NCBI RefSeq assembly: GCF_001905385.1 | Contig: NZ_LIPF01000002.1 | Span: 434,001-498,000, forward strand | Direction of reading: 5' to 3' | DNA from: Streptomyces sp. CB02414 | GTDB taxonomy: Bacteria > Actinomycetota > Actinomycetes > Streptomycetales > Streptomycetaceae | DNA: 64,000 nt | Part shown: positions 28,353 to 36,937 of the stretch, piece after piece | How the letters are laid out: each line of letters opens with the position of its first letter | Position numbering within the stretch: the stretch's first letter is position 1 | Made by a program: the position numbers and the translations under genes | The notes under the pieces: model-generated | What the model was told of the DNA's origin: nothing | What the model saw: only the letters and a program-made list of their open reading frames with translations | Database searches by the model: none

Positions 28353-28409
28353 TGCGTACGACCGGCGTGCGTACCACTGGCGGGGACAGGCTCCGGTGCG
28401 TACGACCGG
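28353..28409. promoter_or_regulatory. three direct repeats in the ADH/XRE spacer
   Basis: TGCGTACGACCGG occurs at 28353-28365 and 28397-28409, with a variant TGCGTACCACTGG at 28368-28380. The array lies between the divergent ADH and XRE genes and is a probable binding array for the XRE regulator. Confidence 0.6.
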
Positions 28410-28434
28410 GAATACGTCCGGCGATACTGGAAGC

Positions 28435-29316
28435 ATGGATGGACAGCTTGACCGGCGGGCCGAACTGAGCGAGTTCCTGCGCACCCGGCGGGCCCGGCTG
28501 AAGCCGGAGGACGTGGGGCTGGAGTCCTTCGGGCGGCAGCGCCGGGTGCCCGGCCTGCGGCGGGAGGAGCTGGCGCAGCTGGCCGGGGTGTCGGTGGCGT
28601 ACTACACGCGCCTGGAGCAGGGCAACGGGCAGAACGTGTCGGCGGAGGTCCTGGACGCCATCGCGCGCGCCCTGCGGCTGACCGACGCGGAACAGGCCCA
28701 CCTGACGCATCTGGCGAGGCCGAAGCAGCAGCGCCGGCGGGCCGGGGCCCCGCGGGGCAGGCAGCCGGTGCGGGTGGCGCTGCTCCAGTTGCTGGAGTCG
28801 ATCGAGACGGTGCCCGCGTACGTGACGGGCCGCCGCTCGGAGATCCTCGCCTGGAACCGGATGGCGGCAGCCCTCTTCGGCGACTGGGGCAAGCTGCCGG
28901 CCGCGGAGCGGAACTGGGCGCGGCTGGTCTTCCTGAACCCGGACTACCGCGAGTTGTTCGTGGACTGGGACCAGAAGGCGTACGACATGGTCAGCTTCCT
29001 GCGCATGGACGCGGGCCGGCACCCGGACGATCCGCGGCTGTCCGCGCTGGTCGGCGAACTGTCCGTGAAGAGCGAGGAGTTCCGGCGACTGTGGGCCACG
29101 CACGACGTCAAGGAGAAGAGCTACGGCGTCAAGCGGATGCGGCACCCGCTGGTGGGTGACCTGACCCTGTCCTTCGAGACGTTCCGTCTGGTCGACGACG
29201 ACGAGCAGTGCTTCGTGACGTACCACGCCGAGCCGGGCTCGCCGTCGGCGGAGGGACTGCGGCTGCTGGCCAGTTGGGGGACGGACGCGGCGGCCACCTC
29301 CGCGGTCACGCCGTGA
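28435..29316 (+). CDS. XRE-family regulator with MmyB-like C-terminal domain
   Basis: This is a 293-aa regulator. The helix-turn-helix is at about 33-85 ([27 protein letters not shown], then [22 protein letters not shown]). A ligand-binding MmyB/PAS-like domain covers the rest ([44 protein letters not shown]), the layout of Streptomyces regulators controlling an adjacent oxidoreductase. The ATG at 28435 follows a weak GGAAG; upstream in-frame starts exist but lie within the repeat array. It probably controls the divergent alcohol dehydrogenase. Confidence 0.9.
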   Translation: MDGQLDRRAELSEFLRTRRARLKPEDVGLESFGRQRRVPGLRREELAQLAGVSVAYYTRLEQGNGQNVSAEVLDAIARALRLTDAEQAHLTHLARPKQQRRRAGAPRGRQPVRVALLQLLESIETVPAYVTGRRSEILAWNRMAAALFGDWGKLPAAERNWARLVFLNPDYRELFVDWDQKAYDMVSFLRMDAGRHPDDPRLSALVGELSVKSEEFRRLWATHDVKEKSYGVKRMRHPLVGDLTLSFETFRLVDDDEQCFVTYHAEPGSPSAEGLRLLASWGTDAAATSAVTP

Positions 29317-29328
29317 GCGCGCCCTGAC

Positions 29329-30228
29329 TCAGCGCCGCGACGGAGGCAGGCCTTCCGCAACGATGTCGGCGAAGGCCCGGGCCGGCGGGGACAGCGCGTC
29401 CCAGCGGCGTACCGCCCAGCCGACCGACAGCGGCGGCAACGCCGGGATCGGGACCAGGCGCAACGGCCCGTGCTCCGTGGCGGCGGGCAGACCCGGTACG
29501 GCGGGCACGACGGCGTGTCCCAGGCCGAGTTCGGCGAGCAGCAGTGCCGTGTCCCAGTCGGCGACGCTCGTGTTCGAACCCGCCCTGACACCCAGCTCGT
29601 TGAAGGCCTCGTCCAGCAGCCCGCCGGAGGTCGAGTTGGGCGGCAGGCGGACGAGGGGGACCTCGTCGAGGTCGGGTACCTCGATGTGCGAACGCGCCGC
29701 GAGCGGGTCGTCCGCCCGGGCCGCGAGCACCCAGGGCAGGTCGAAGACGGGCCGCTGCTCTATCCCGCGTACCGAACCGGCGATGGTGATCCAGGCCAGG
29801 TCCAGGTCGCTGGAGAGCAGTGCGTCGAAACAGTCGCGGCTGGAGGTCTCGGTCCGGAACTCCAGGCTCACCCCCGGGAATCGCCGGCGGAATGACACGA
29901 TCGCCTCGGCCATGAAGTGCCGCACGGTCGTCCCGCCGGTGGTGATCCGTACCGAGCCGGCCTCACCGTCCACGAGGTCCCCGAGTCGGCGCAGGGCGAG
30001 ATCGAGCCCGGCAATGCCCTCGGACGCGGCTTCACACAGGACGCGCCCCGCGGCGGTGGGCACGACGCCGCGAGGCTGACGTTCCAGCAGGCTCGCACCG
30101 CTCTCCCGCTCCAGCCGCTTCACGTGCTGGCTCACCGCCGACTGGGTACAGCCCAGGTCCCGGGCCACGGCGCTGAGGCTCCCGGCCCGGCACACGGCGA
30201 CGAACACGCGCAGGTCGTCCAGGGTCAT
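29329..30228 (-). CDS. LysR family transcriptional regulator
   Basis: This is a 299-aa regulator. The N-terminal winged helix (LDDLRVFVAVCRAGSLSAVARDLGCTQSAVSQHVKRLERESG) is followed by a type 2 periplasmic-binding-like effector domain (SVRITTGGTTVRHFMAEAIVSF, VSLEFRTETSSRDCF, GLGHAVVPAVPGLP). It starts at ATG 30228. It is divergent from the PanE-like dehydrogenase, and an imperfect palindrome fitting a LysR box lies in the spacer, so that enzyme is the likely target. The inducer is unknown. Confidence 0.93.
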   Translation of the reverse strand: MTLDDLRVFVAVCRAGSLSAVARDLGCTQSAVSQHVKRLERESGASLLERQPRGVVPTAAGRVLCEAASEGIAGLDLALRRLGDLVDGEAGSVRITTGGTTVRHFMAEAIVSFRRRFPGVSLEFRTETSSRDCFDALLSSDLDLAWITIAGSVRGIEQRPVFDLPWVLAARADDPLAARSHIEVPDLDEVPLVRLPPNSTSGGLLDEAFNELGVRAGSNTSVADWDTALLLAELGLGHAVVPAVPGLPAATEHGPLRLVPIPALPPLSVGWAVRRWDALSPPARAFADIVAEGLPPSRR

Positions 30229-30257
30229 GGACCCAAGGTACAGCTTGGAGGAGGCGA

Positions 30258-30286
30258 GCAATCCCCAGGATTGACTGGGGTATTGC
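30258..30286. promoter_or_regulatory. candidate LysR operator
   Basis: GCAATCCCCAG (30258-30268), a 6-bp spacer, then CTGGGG-T-ATTGC (30275-30286) forms an inverted repeat with one inserted base. It is located 30 bp from the LysR start and 161 bp before the dehydrogenase start. Confidence 0.5.
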
Positions 30287-30447
30287 GGGCCATCAGGATC
30301 GTACTGCGGTCCAGGCGGCAACCCGTCCGGTGCCCTCGCGCGGATCCGGACCGAGCGACGGCGCCGTCCGGGTGCCGACCCGGCGACCGCCCTGCCGCCC
30401 CGTCTGCCGTGCAGCCGGAGGCCCGAGCTGCCGGAAGGACCTCGCAC

Positions 30448-31362
30448 ATGACCACCTCTCCCGTACGTCCGTGGACCGTGGCCGTACTCGGCCCCGGCGG
30501 GGTCGGCGGACTGCTGGCCGCGCTGCTCGCCCGTGCGGGGCACCGGGTGATCTGTCTGGCGGGCCCGGCCACGGCGGCCGCCCTGCGCGAGGACGGGCTG
30601 CGCGTGCGCAGTGCGCAGTTCGACGACTTCTCCGTCCGGGTGGAGGCGGCCACCGAGCTGCGGGAGCCGGTCGACCTGTGCCTGGTGACGGTCAAGAGCA
30701 CCCGCCTGGAGGCGGCCCTGGAGAAGGTCCCGCGTCAGATGCTCGACGAAGGGATCGTGCTGCCGCTGCTGAACGGCGTCGAGCATCTCGCGGGGCTGCG
30801 CCGGCACTTCGGGGAGCGTCGGGTGGTGGCGGGTGTCATCCGGGTGGAGTCGACTCGCGTCGCACCGGGAGCCGTCGAACACGGCAGCCCGTTCACCGAG
30901 GTCGATGTGGCGGGGCCCGCCGAACGGCTCGGGGAGTTGCGTGACGTCCTCCGCACCGCGGGCGTGACGGCCCAGGTGGCCGGCGACGAGTCCGCGCTGC
31001 TCTGGACCAAGCTGGCCTTCCTCGCGCCGTTCGCGCTGCTCACGACGTGGTACGGGAGGACGATCGGCGAGGTTCGCACCGAACGCCGCGCGGAGCTGGT
31101 CGCTGTCCTCAGGGAGGCAGCCGCGGTCGGCGGAGCCTGTGGTGCGTCCGTCGATGTCGCCCGGTCCCTGGCGCTGTACGAGGCGTTCCCGCCCTCCGCC
31201 AGGTCGTCGATGCAGCGGGACGCCGAAGCGGGGCACCCACTGGAACTGGACGCCATCGGGGGCGCGCTCCTGCGCGCCGCCCGGCGACACGGGGTGTCCG
31301 TTCCGGTGGTCGCACGGCTCGTGACGGACCTGGAACGCCGCCACCGTACGGTCACGCCGTGA
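30448..31362 (+). CDS. 2-dehydropantoate 2-reductase family protein
   Basis: This 304-aa protein belongs to the PanE/ApbA group of NADPH-dependent 2-oxoacid reductases. The N-terminal Rossmann motif is AVLGPGGVGGLLAALLARAG (glycines from residue 15). VTVKSTRLEAAL carries the conserved active-site Lys region, LLNGVEHL the Asn, and LLWTKLAFLAPFALLT a further conserved Lys. The C-terminal helical domain includes SMQRDAEAGHPLELDAIGGALLRAARRHGV, diagnostic for the family. True pantoate synthesis is possible, but its position beside a LysR regulator suggests a specialised 2-oxoacid. The ATG at 30448 follows GGAAGGAC. Confidence 0.88.
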   Translation: MTTSPVRPWTVAVLGPGGVGGLLAALLARAGHRVICLAGPATAAALREDGLRVRSAQFDDFSVRVEAATELREPVDLCLVTVKSTRLEAALEKVPRQMLDEGIVLPLLNGVEHLAGLRRHFGERRVVAGVIRVESTRVAPGAVEHGSPFTEVDVAGPAERLGELRDVLRTAGVTAQVAGDESALLWTKLAFLAPFALLTTWYGRTIGEVRTERRAELVAVLREAAAVGGACGASVDVARSLALYEAFPPSARSSMQRDAEAGHPLELDAIGGALLRAARRHGVSVPVVARLVTDLERRHRTVTP

Positions 31363-31622
31363 GCGTGCCCCGGCTCAGTCGCTTCCCGCGCTCCGCCACG
31401 GGAGACGGCACTTCTCACGTTGAGGCGCTCCGGCCGGACGACGCCCCGTGCCGCCCGACCGGATTCAGGACCTCCCACCCTGTGCCGGGGCTACGGGTAC
31501 CGGCGGGGTGAACACGCCTCCCAGCAGGGTGGCCGCCGGCAGGGAACTTCGTCGTGTGGCCGCAGTCGCTGTCGGCAGAACAGCGGAACAGAACATTCCG
31601 ATGCGACCGCAGAGCGAACGGG

Positions 31623-31662
31623 ACAGCGGCTGCCACCCCGGTGCGGGGGCGGCAGCCGCTGT
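31623..31662. terminator. bidirectional terminator between PanE-like and L,D-transpeptidase genes
   Basis: A perfect 12-bp stem (31623-31634 with 31651-31662) extends inward with CCCCG/CGGGG around a GTG loop. It lies in the 340-bp convergent gap 31363-31702; apart from it I see nothing coding there. Confidence 0.8.
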
Positions 31663-31702
31663 GCGCGCGAAGACGTGGAGGTACTGAGGGGACGGTGACG
31701 GG

Positions 31703-32950
31703 TCAGACCGCCGAACCCGCCTTCCACTGGGCCCAGTCCATGTTCCAGCCGTTGAGGCCGTTGTCCGGGGCGATGGTCTTGTCGCCGGTGTTCTGGACGA
31801 CGACCACGTCACCGACGATGGAGTTGTCGTAGAACCAGGCGCCCGGCGTGTTCGGGTCATCGGCGCCCTGGGCGTCGGCCAGGCCCACGCAGCCGTGGCT
31901 CGTGTTGGCCTTGCCGAAGATGCCCTTGCCCCAGTAGTTGCCGTGGATGAAGGTGCCGGAGGTGCTCAGGCGCATGGCGTGGGGCACGTCCTTGATGTCG
32001 TACTCGCCCTCGCCGTCGTCGTCGGTGAAGCCGACGGTCGCGCCGTTCATCCGGGTCTCCTTGAACTTCTCGGAGATCACCATCTGGCCTTCGTAGGTCT
32101 TGTTCTCGGGGGAGCCGGCGGAGATCGGGATGGTCTTGATCGTCTTGCCGTCCTGCGTGACCTTCATCTGCTTGGTCTTGGCGTCGACGTACGAGACCTG
32201 ATTGCGGCCGATCTTGAAGGTGACCGACTTCTGCTGGACGCCGTAGACGCCCTCGGCGCCCTCGACCCCGTCGAGCGCCAGCTTGAGGGTGACGGTGGAG
32301 CCCTCCTGCCAGTAGTCCTGGGGGCGGCAGTCCATGCGCTGGGTGCTGAACCAGTGGCAGGCGACTTCCTGGCCGCTGCTGGTGTTGACCGTGATGCCCT
32401 TCTGGACGGCGGCCTTGTTGGTGATCTCCTTGTCGAAGTTGATCGACACGGGCATGCCCACGCCGACAGTGGTGCCGTCGTCCGGGGTGAAGGTGCCGAT
32501 GAAGCTGTTCTTCGGGGAGACCGTGGTGAACGACGCGTTCTCGTGGGCGGCGCGGCCCTCGGAGTCGGTGGCGGTCGCCGTCACCTCGTAGGTGGTGGCG
32601 CGCTCCAGCTGGCCGCTGGGCTTCCAGCTCTTCTTGTCGGCGGATATCTGGCCCTCGACCGCAGTGCCGTCCTTGGCGGTCATCTTGACCTCGGTGAGCG
32701 AGCCCTTGCTCACCGTGACGGCGGCGGAGTTGTTGATGGAGGCGTTGTCGGTGCCGTCCCCAGGGGTGATCTTGATCTGGGCCTCGGACGACTTCTTGGC
32801 CGCCGCCTTGTCGGCCTCGGCCTGCGAGGTCTTGCCGTCCCCACCCGCGGAGGTGTCGGCGTCGCCGCTGGAACATGCCGAGAGCACCAGCACACCGCCG
32901 AGCAGTGCGGACGCGGCCGCCAGGCCCTTGCGCCGCTTACCGTCCGTCAT
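31703..32950 (-). CDS. L,D-transpeptidase lipoprotein
   Basis: This is a 415-aa cell-wall cross-linking enzyme forming 3-3 peptide bridges. The signal peptide ends in lipobox LVLSAC (then SSGDADTS), so it is membrane-anchored outside. A Lys/Ala/Ser-rich linker and two Ig-like domains (SAAVTVSKGSLTEVKMTA and SFIGTFTPDDGTTVGVGMPVSINF) precede the YkuD domain with FIHGNYWGKGIFGKANTSHGCVGL, which carries the catalytic Cys and His. This architecture matches mycobacterial LdtMt2-type enzymes. The ATG at 32950 has GGAG nine bases upstream; ATG 32965 is the alternative. Confidence 0.93.
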   Translation of the reverse strand: MTDGKRRKGLAAASALLGGVLVLSACSSGDADTSAGGDGKTSQAEADKAAAKKSSEAQIKITPGDGTDNASINNSAAVTVSKGSLTEVKMTAKDGTAVEGQISADKKSWKPSGQLERATTYEVTATATDSEGRAAHENASFTTVSPKNSFIGTFTPDDGTTVGVGMPVSINFDKEITNKAAVQKGITVNTSSGQEVACHWFSTQRMDCRPQDYWQEGSTVTLKLALDGVEGAEGVYGVQQKSVTFKIGRNQVSYVDAKTKQMKVTQDGKTIKTIPISAGSPENKTYEGQMVISEKFKETRMNGATVGFTDDDGEGEYDIKDVPHAMRLSTSGTFIHGNYWGKGIFGKANTSHGCVGLADAQGADDPNTPGAWFYDNSIVGDVVVVQNTGDKTIAPDNGLNGWNMDWAQWKAGSAV

Positions 32951-33131
32951 CACACGCTTCTCCATCGTCGCCGATTCCCGTGACCCCGAGATTCCCCGTC
33001 AAGACTTTCAACGCTACGACCGGTTCATCCCGTTCCACATCGGTCTCCGGTGTGGGGCATACCACGTTTCCGCTCGGGGGCGGTACGTGCAGCGGTACGG
33101 GGGCGGTCCGTGCGCCCCGTGAGACGACGAA

Positions 33132-33159
33132 ACCCCGGACGGTGGTTGCCGCCCGGGGT
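33132..33159 (-). terminator. terminator downstream of the acidic protein gene
   Basis: ACCCCGG pairs with CCGGGGT around a G-rich loop. Read on the minus strand it is followed by TTTCGTCGT. It lies 22 bases after the stop of the gene ending at 33181. Confidence 0.65.
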
Positions 33160-33180
33160 CACGAATTTCCCCACACCGCG

Positions 33181-33534
33181 TCAGCCGACCGTCATTTCAT
33201 CGTCTTCCGGGTCGTTCTCGTCGCCATCTTCCTCGTCCGGGTCCCACTCGGGCGAATCGGGGTCGTAGTCGATCTGCTCACTGCTCCAGGAGGCCTGCTG
33301 GAGCTCCACCCCGGGCACCTCGCCGACCAGGTCGAACGGGTCGACGAGGTAGGCCAGGGCCTCGGCGGTGTCGTCGGTCACAGCGCTCTCGGCGTGCGCC
33401 CGTTCGGCGTCGGACAGGTCGGCGTCGCCGGCGACCGCCTGCAGCGCGGCACCGGTGACGGCCTGTTCGTCGTCGACCTCGAGGACGAGGTCGACGCGAA
33501 TCCGTACAAAACGTGATGTCTGAGGAGTGCTCAT
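33181..33534 (-). CDS. small acidic protein of unknown function
   Basis: This is a 117-aa soluble protein. The N-terminal half reads RFVRIRVDLVLEVDDEQAVTGAALQAVAGDADL and resembles a short ferredoxin-like alpha/beta unit. The C-terminal third is strikingly acidic (runs of Asp/Glu around DYDPDSPEWDPDEEDGDEND). I recall similar proteins as conserved Streptomyces hypotheticals. The ATG at 33534 follows GGAG. It is divergent from the LAxTG protein gene with a 109-bp spacer. Confidence 0.7.
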   Translation of the reverse strand: MSTPQTSRFVRIRVDLVLEVDDEQAVTGAALQAVAGDADLSDAERAHAESAVTDDTAEALAYLVDPFDLVGEVPGVELQQASWSSEQIDYDPDSPEWDPDEEDGDENDPEDDEMTVG

Positions 33535-33643
33535 GCCCGGAGCGTAAGGCCGACCGCTCCCGTGACTTTCCTGTGACCCGCGCCTTTCACTAACATCTGC
33601 CCACACGGCCAATTCGCCAGCGCCACAAGGGGATCGATATTCC

Positions 33644-33961
33644 GTGTCATCCGCTCGCCGTCCGTTGCTGACCGCCGCCGCCGCGGGCGGTCTGCTGTGC
33701 GCCCTGTGGTTCGTCCCGTCCGCGAACGCGACGCCGGAGACACCGGTGCTCGAGTCCGCCGCCGCGAGCCCGTCTCCGCAGGTCACCGCGCAGGCCAGAG
33801 CCGCCTCCACGGGCACGGCGGCCACCGGTGAGGAGACGGCCCGCCTGGCCGACACCGGAAGCTTCGACAGCACCCCCTACGTCGTCGGCGGCGCCCTCTG
33901 CCTCGGACTGGGCATCGGCTTCGTCGGGTACTCGGTGCGCCGGGAACGCCTTGAGTTTTAG
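33644..33961 (+). CDS. LAxTG-type sortase substrate, small surface protein
   Basis: This is a 105-aa exported protein. The signal peptide LLTAAAAGGLLCALWFVPSANA is followed by a Ser/Ala/Thr-rich spacer of about 40 residues, then the sorting motif LADTG, a hydrophobic helix (YVVGGALCLGLGIGFVGYSV) and a basic tail RRERLEF, a complete cell-wall sorting signal. The LAxTG form is the one used by class E sortases and chaplins in Streptomyces. The mature part is very short, so it may serve as a spacer or surface-coat component. The GTG start at 33644 follows AGGGGAT. Confidence 0.8.
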   Translation: MSSARRPLLTAAAAGGLLCALWFVPSANATPETPVLESAAASPSPQVTAQARAASTGTAATGEETARLADTGSFDSTPYVVGGALCLGLGIGFVGYSVRRERLEF

Positions 33962-34018
33962 AAGACTTGACGTTCTTTTGGGATTTTTGACCAAGTGAGA
34001 ACAGGTGAGACCACGAAA

Positions 34019-34047
34019 GGGGCCCCCGTCACTCCGACGGGGACCCC
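34019..34047. terminator. terminator between LAxTG gene and hutH
   Basis: GGGGCCCCCGTC (34019-34030) pairs with GACGGGGACCCC (34036-34047), with one mismatch and a 5-nt loop. It lies between convergent genes. Confidence 0.8.
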
Positions 34048-34068
34048 CTCCCTGTTCGGCGGGAAGCG

Positions 34069-35613
34069 CTAGCGCAGCGGTCCGGTGACCGTCTCCGCCG
34101 CCGCGACCAGGTGCCCGTCGCGCACGAACGCGTCGGCCGCGGCGAGGTCGGGCGCCAGGTAGCGGTCCGGGCCGGGGCCTTCCACGCCGGCCGCCCGTAC
34201 GGCGTCGATGACGGCCTGGGACGCCGGGGCCGGGGTCAGGCCCTCGCGGAGCTGGATCGCGCGCGTGGCGGCGTACAGCTCGACGGCGATCACCCGGGTG
34301 AGGTTGTCGACGGCCGTGCGCAGCTTGCGCGCCGCCGACCAGCCCATGGACACGTGGTCCTCCTGCATCGCTGAGGACGGGATCGAGTCCGCCGAGGCCG
34401 GTACGGCGAGCCGCTTCAACTCGCTGACCAGGGCCGCCTGCGTGTACTGGGCGATCATCAGCCCGGAGTCGACGCCGGCGTCGTCGGCGAGGAACGGCGG
34501 CAGGCCGTGGCTGCGGTTCTTGTCCAGCAGCCGGTCCGTGCGCCGCTCGGCGATGGAGCCGAGGTCCGCGACGGCGACGGCGAGGAAGTCGAGGACGTAG
34601 GCGACCGGGGCGCCGTGGAAGTTGCCGTTGGACTCCACGCGCCCGTCGGGCAGCACCACCGGGTTGTCCACGGCCGACGCCAGCTCACGCTCGGCGACGA
34701 GACCCGCGTGGGCCATCGTGTCGCGTCCGGCACCGGCGACCTGCGGGGCGCAGCGCACCGAGTAGGCGTCCTGGACGCGGGGGGCGTCGTCCTGATGGTG
34801 TCCGGTGAGCCCCGAGCCCTTGAGCACGGCGGCCATGTTGGCGGCGCTCGCGGCCTGCCCGGGGTGCGGGCGGATGGCGTGCAGCTCGGGGGCGAGCACC
34901 TTGTCGGTGCCGAGCAGGGCCTCCATGGTCAGCGCGGCGGTGATGTCGGCGCTCTTGTAGAGGGTGTCGAGGTCGGCGAGGGCCATGACCAGCATGCCGA
35001 GCATGCCGTCGGTGCCGTTGAGGAGGGCGAGACCCTCCTTCTCGCGCAGCTCGACCGGGGTGATCCCGTGCTCGGCGAGCAGTTCTCCGGCGGGCCGTAC
35101 GGTGCCGTCGGGACCCTCGGCGTCGCCCTCGCCCATGAGGGTGAGCGCGCAGTGCGACAGCGGGGCGAGGTCGCCGGAGCAGCCGAGGGAGCCGTACTCG
35201 TGCACGACCGGGGTGATCCCGGCGTTCAGCACGTCGGCCATGGTCTGCGCGACCTCGGGACGGACGCCGGTGTGCCCGGAGCAGACGGTCTTCAGCCGCA
35301 GGAACATCAGCGCCCGGACCACCTCGCGCTCGACGCGCGGGCCCATCCCGGCGGCGTGCGAGCGGACGATGTTGCGCTGGAGCTGCGCCCGCAGGTCGGG
35401 GCTGATGTGCCGGGTCGCCAGGGCACCGAAGCCGGTGCTCACGCCGTACACGGGGTCCGGCTTGGCGGCCAGCGCGTCCACGATGCCGCGGGCGGCGGCG
35501 AGGGCCGCCACCGCCTCCTCGGAGAGCTCGATCCGGGCGCCGTCGCGCGCCACGGCGAGGACGTCGGACACGGTGACCCCGGACGTCCCCACCACCACAG
35601 TGTGCATATCCAT
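34069..35613 (-). CDS. hutH: histidine ammonia-lyase
   Basis: HutH deaminates histidine to urocanate, the first step of histidine use. The 514-aa product matches the Streptomyces form (starting MDMHTVVVGTSG). The MIO-forming tripeptide lies in GSLGCSGDLAPLSHCAL, here Cys-Ser-Gly rather than Ala-Ser-Gly. YGVSTGFGALATRHI, NGTDGMLGML and GNFHGAPVAYVLDFL carry other active-site residues. The ATG at 35613 or 35607 could be used; no clear ribosome site precedes either, and an upstream in-frame start at 35664 is unlikely. The other hut genes are not adjacent. Confidence 0.95.
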   Translation of the reverse strand: MDMHTVVVGTSGVTVSDVLAVARDGARIELSEEAVAALAAARGIVDALAAKPDPVYGVSTGFGALATRHISPDLRAQLQRNIVRSHAAGMGPRVEREVVRALMFLRLKTVCSGHTGVRPEVAQTMADVLNAGITPVVHEYGSLGCSGDLAPLSHCALTLMGEGDAEGPDGTVRPAGELLAEHGITPVELREKEGLALLNGTDGMLGMLVMALADLDTLYKSADITAALTMEALLGTDKVLAPELHAIRPHPGQAASAANMAAVLKGSGLTGHHQDDAPRVQDAYSVRCAPQVAGAGRDTMAHAGLVAERELASAVDNPVVLPDGRVESNGNFHGAPVAYVLDFLAVAVADLGSIAERRTDRLLDKNRSHGLPPFLADDAGVDSGLMIAQYTQAALVSELKRLAVPASADSIPSSAMQEDHVSMGWSAARKLRTAVDNLTRVIAVELYAATRAIQLREGLTPAPASQAVIDAVRAAGVEGPGPDRYLAPDLAAADAFVRDGHLVAAAETVTGPLR

Positions 35614-35701
35614 ATTCAGGAGCGTACGCAGTGAATTCGATGATGTCACGGGGGGATGCGTCACGGATGCGTGCCGCTTGCGCCCCTTACCGGTGCCGAT
35701 C

Positions 35702-36853
35702 CTACGGAGCGTGCCGCCCCCGGAACCGCCTGCGCTCCCCGCCCTCCTCCCGCGACGGTTCGTCCGCCAGCCGTACGACGGGGTCGTCGGGTCCCTCGCG
35801 CCCCGCGACGACCGGCCCGGCCGCCCGTTCGGCCTTGGCCCGGTACTGGGCGGCGTCCGCGAGCCGGAACAGGCGGCGGGCGGAGGGAACCGGTCCGACG
35901 GGGTCCTCGGTGGACGCGACCCCGCAGGCCACGCCGTCGCCGAGCTCCAGTTCGGCCGCCCGGCGGCACAGCTCCTCGGCCGCCTTGACCACCGCGTCGG
36001 CGGGCGGGCCGACCGCGAGCAGGCAGAACTCGTCGCCGCCGAGCCGCGCCGCGAGTGCGCCCGGGAGCATCGCCCCGCACAGCGACAGCACCGAACCGAA
36101 ACGTTCCAGCAGCCGGTCGCCGACCGCGTGCCCGTGTGTGTCGTTGACCCGCTTCAGGCCGTTCAGGTCGCAGACGACGAGACTGACGACGACGTGCTCC
36201 GCGCGGTGCCGCTCGACGGCCTCGTCCAGTGCGGCGTCCACCGCGCGGCGGTTGGCCAGCCCGGTGAGCGCGTCCGTGTAGGCGAGGCGCCGGACCTCCT
36301 CCAGCCGCTCGGTCTGCGCGATCCCGGCGGCGACCACCGAGGCCAGCACGGTGGCGAAGTCGGCGTCCGCCCGCTCGAAGACCCGCTCCCCCACCGGACG
36401 GGCCACGTACAGCTCGCCCCAGGCGCGGCCGTGCAGCACGATCGGCGCCACCACGCAGCAGCCGCGCCCCCGGCGGCGCAGGGCGGCGACGCGCTGGTGG
36501 ACGTACCCGGGACGCCCCGCGGCGGGCCCCTCGGCCGTCTCGACCCAGGCGTCGGGCTCGCCCCCGCCGGCCCACCGCTCGTGCAGGAACTCGGTGATCT
36601 CCGCGAACTGGTGCACCGGGTAGGACTCGTCCTCCGGGAACTCCTCCTCCCCCTCGGCCCGCTCGCCCACGTTCACCAGGACCCGCAGCCGGCCCAGCTC
36701 GCGCTCCCACACCGACAGCGCCGCGAAACTGCCGCCCAGCGCCAGGCACCCGCCCAGGGCCGCCGCCCGCCACGCCTCGCGCGTGCTCTGCGCGGCGGCC
36801 ATGCCCTGCGCCAACGCCACCACGGCCGTGAGCCGCCTGTCCTCACCCATCAC
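35702..36853 (-). CDS. GAF-GGDEF diguanylate cyclase
   Basis: This 383-aa enzyme is predicted to make cyclic di-GMP, which controls development in Streptomyces. An N-terminal GAF-like sensor domain (about 10-180; LGGSFAALSVWEREL, VVAPIVLHGRAWGELYV) is joined by the linker ERLEEVRRLAYTDALTGLANRRAVD to a GGDEF domain with intact ARLGGDEFCLLAV and DLNGLKRVNDTHGHAVGD. The RxxD inhibitory site normally upstream of GGDEF is absent (LPGA at that place), so product inhibition may be missing. Two adjacent ATGs (36853 and 36850) can start it. It is probably cytoplasmic; no membrane helix is seen. Confidence 0.9.
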   Translation of the reverse strand: MMGEDRRLTAVVALAQGMAAAQSTREAWRAAALGGCLALGGSFAALSVWERELGRLRVLVNVGERAEGEEEFPEDESYPVHQFAEITEFLHERWAGGGEPDAWVETAEGPAAGRPGYVHQRVAALRRRGRGCCVVAPIVLHGRAWGELYVARPVGERVFERADADFATVLASVVAAGIAQTERLEEVRRLAYTDALTGLANRRAVDAALDEAVERHRAEHVVVSLVVCDLNGLKRVNDTHGHAVGDRLLERFGSVLSLCGAMLPGALAARLGGDEFCLLAVGPPADAVVKAAEELCRRAAELELGDGVACGVASTEDPVGPVPSARRLFRLADAAQYRAKAERAAGPVVAGREGPDDPVVRLADEPSREEGGERRRFRGRHAP

Positions 36854-36937
36854 TCCAGGCTAGGGAGTTTTATGGAGAAACGGGACTCAAGTGGGTCGAA
36901 ATGGGGCGCCCGCCACAAGGGACACGAGGGAGCGGCC

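Noticed and set aside
32966..33180. GAAC-N17-GTC sequence (about 33003-33028, minus strand) as a sigma-E-type promoter of the L,D-transpeptidase gene
   Set aside because: Position and -35 fit loosely, but the -10 match is weak and such motifs are frequent in GC-rich DNA; not reported as a feature.
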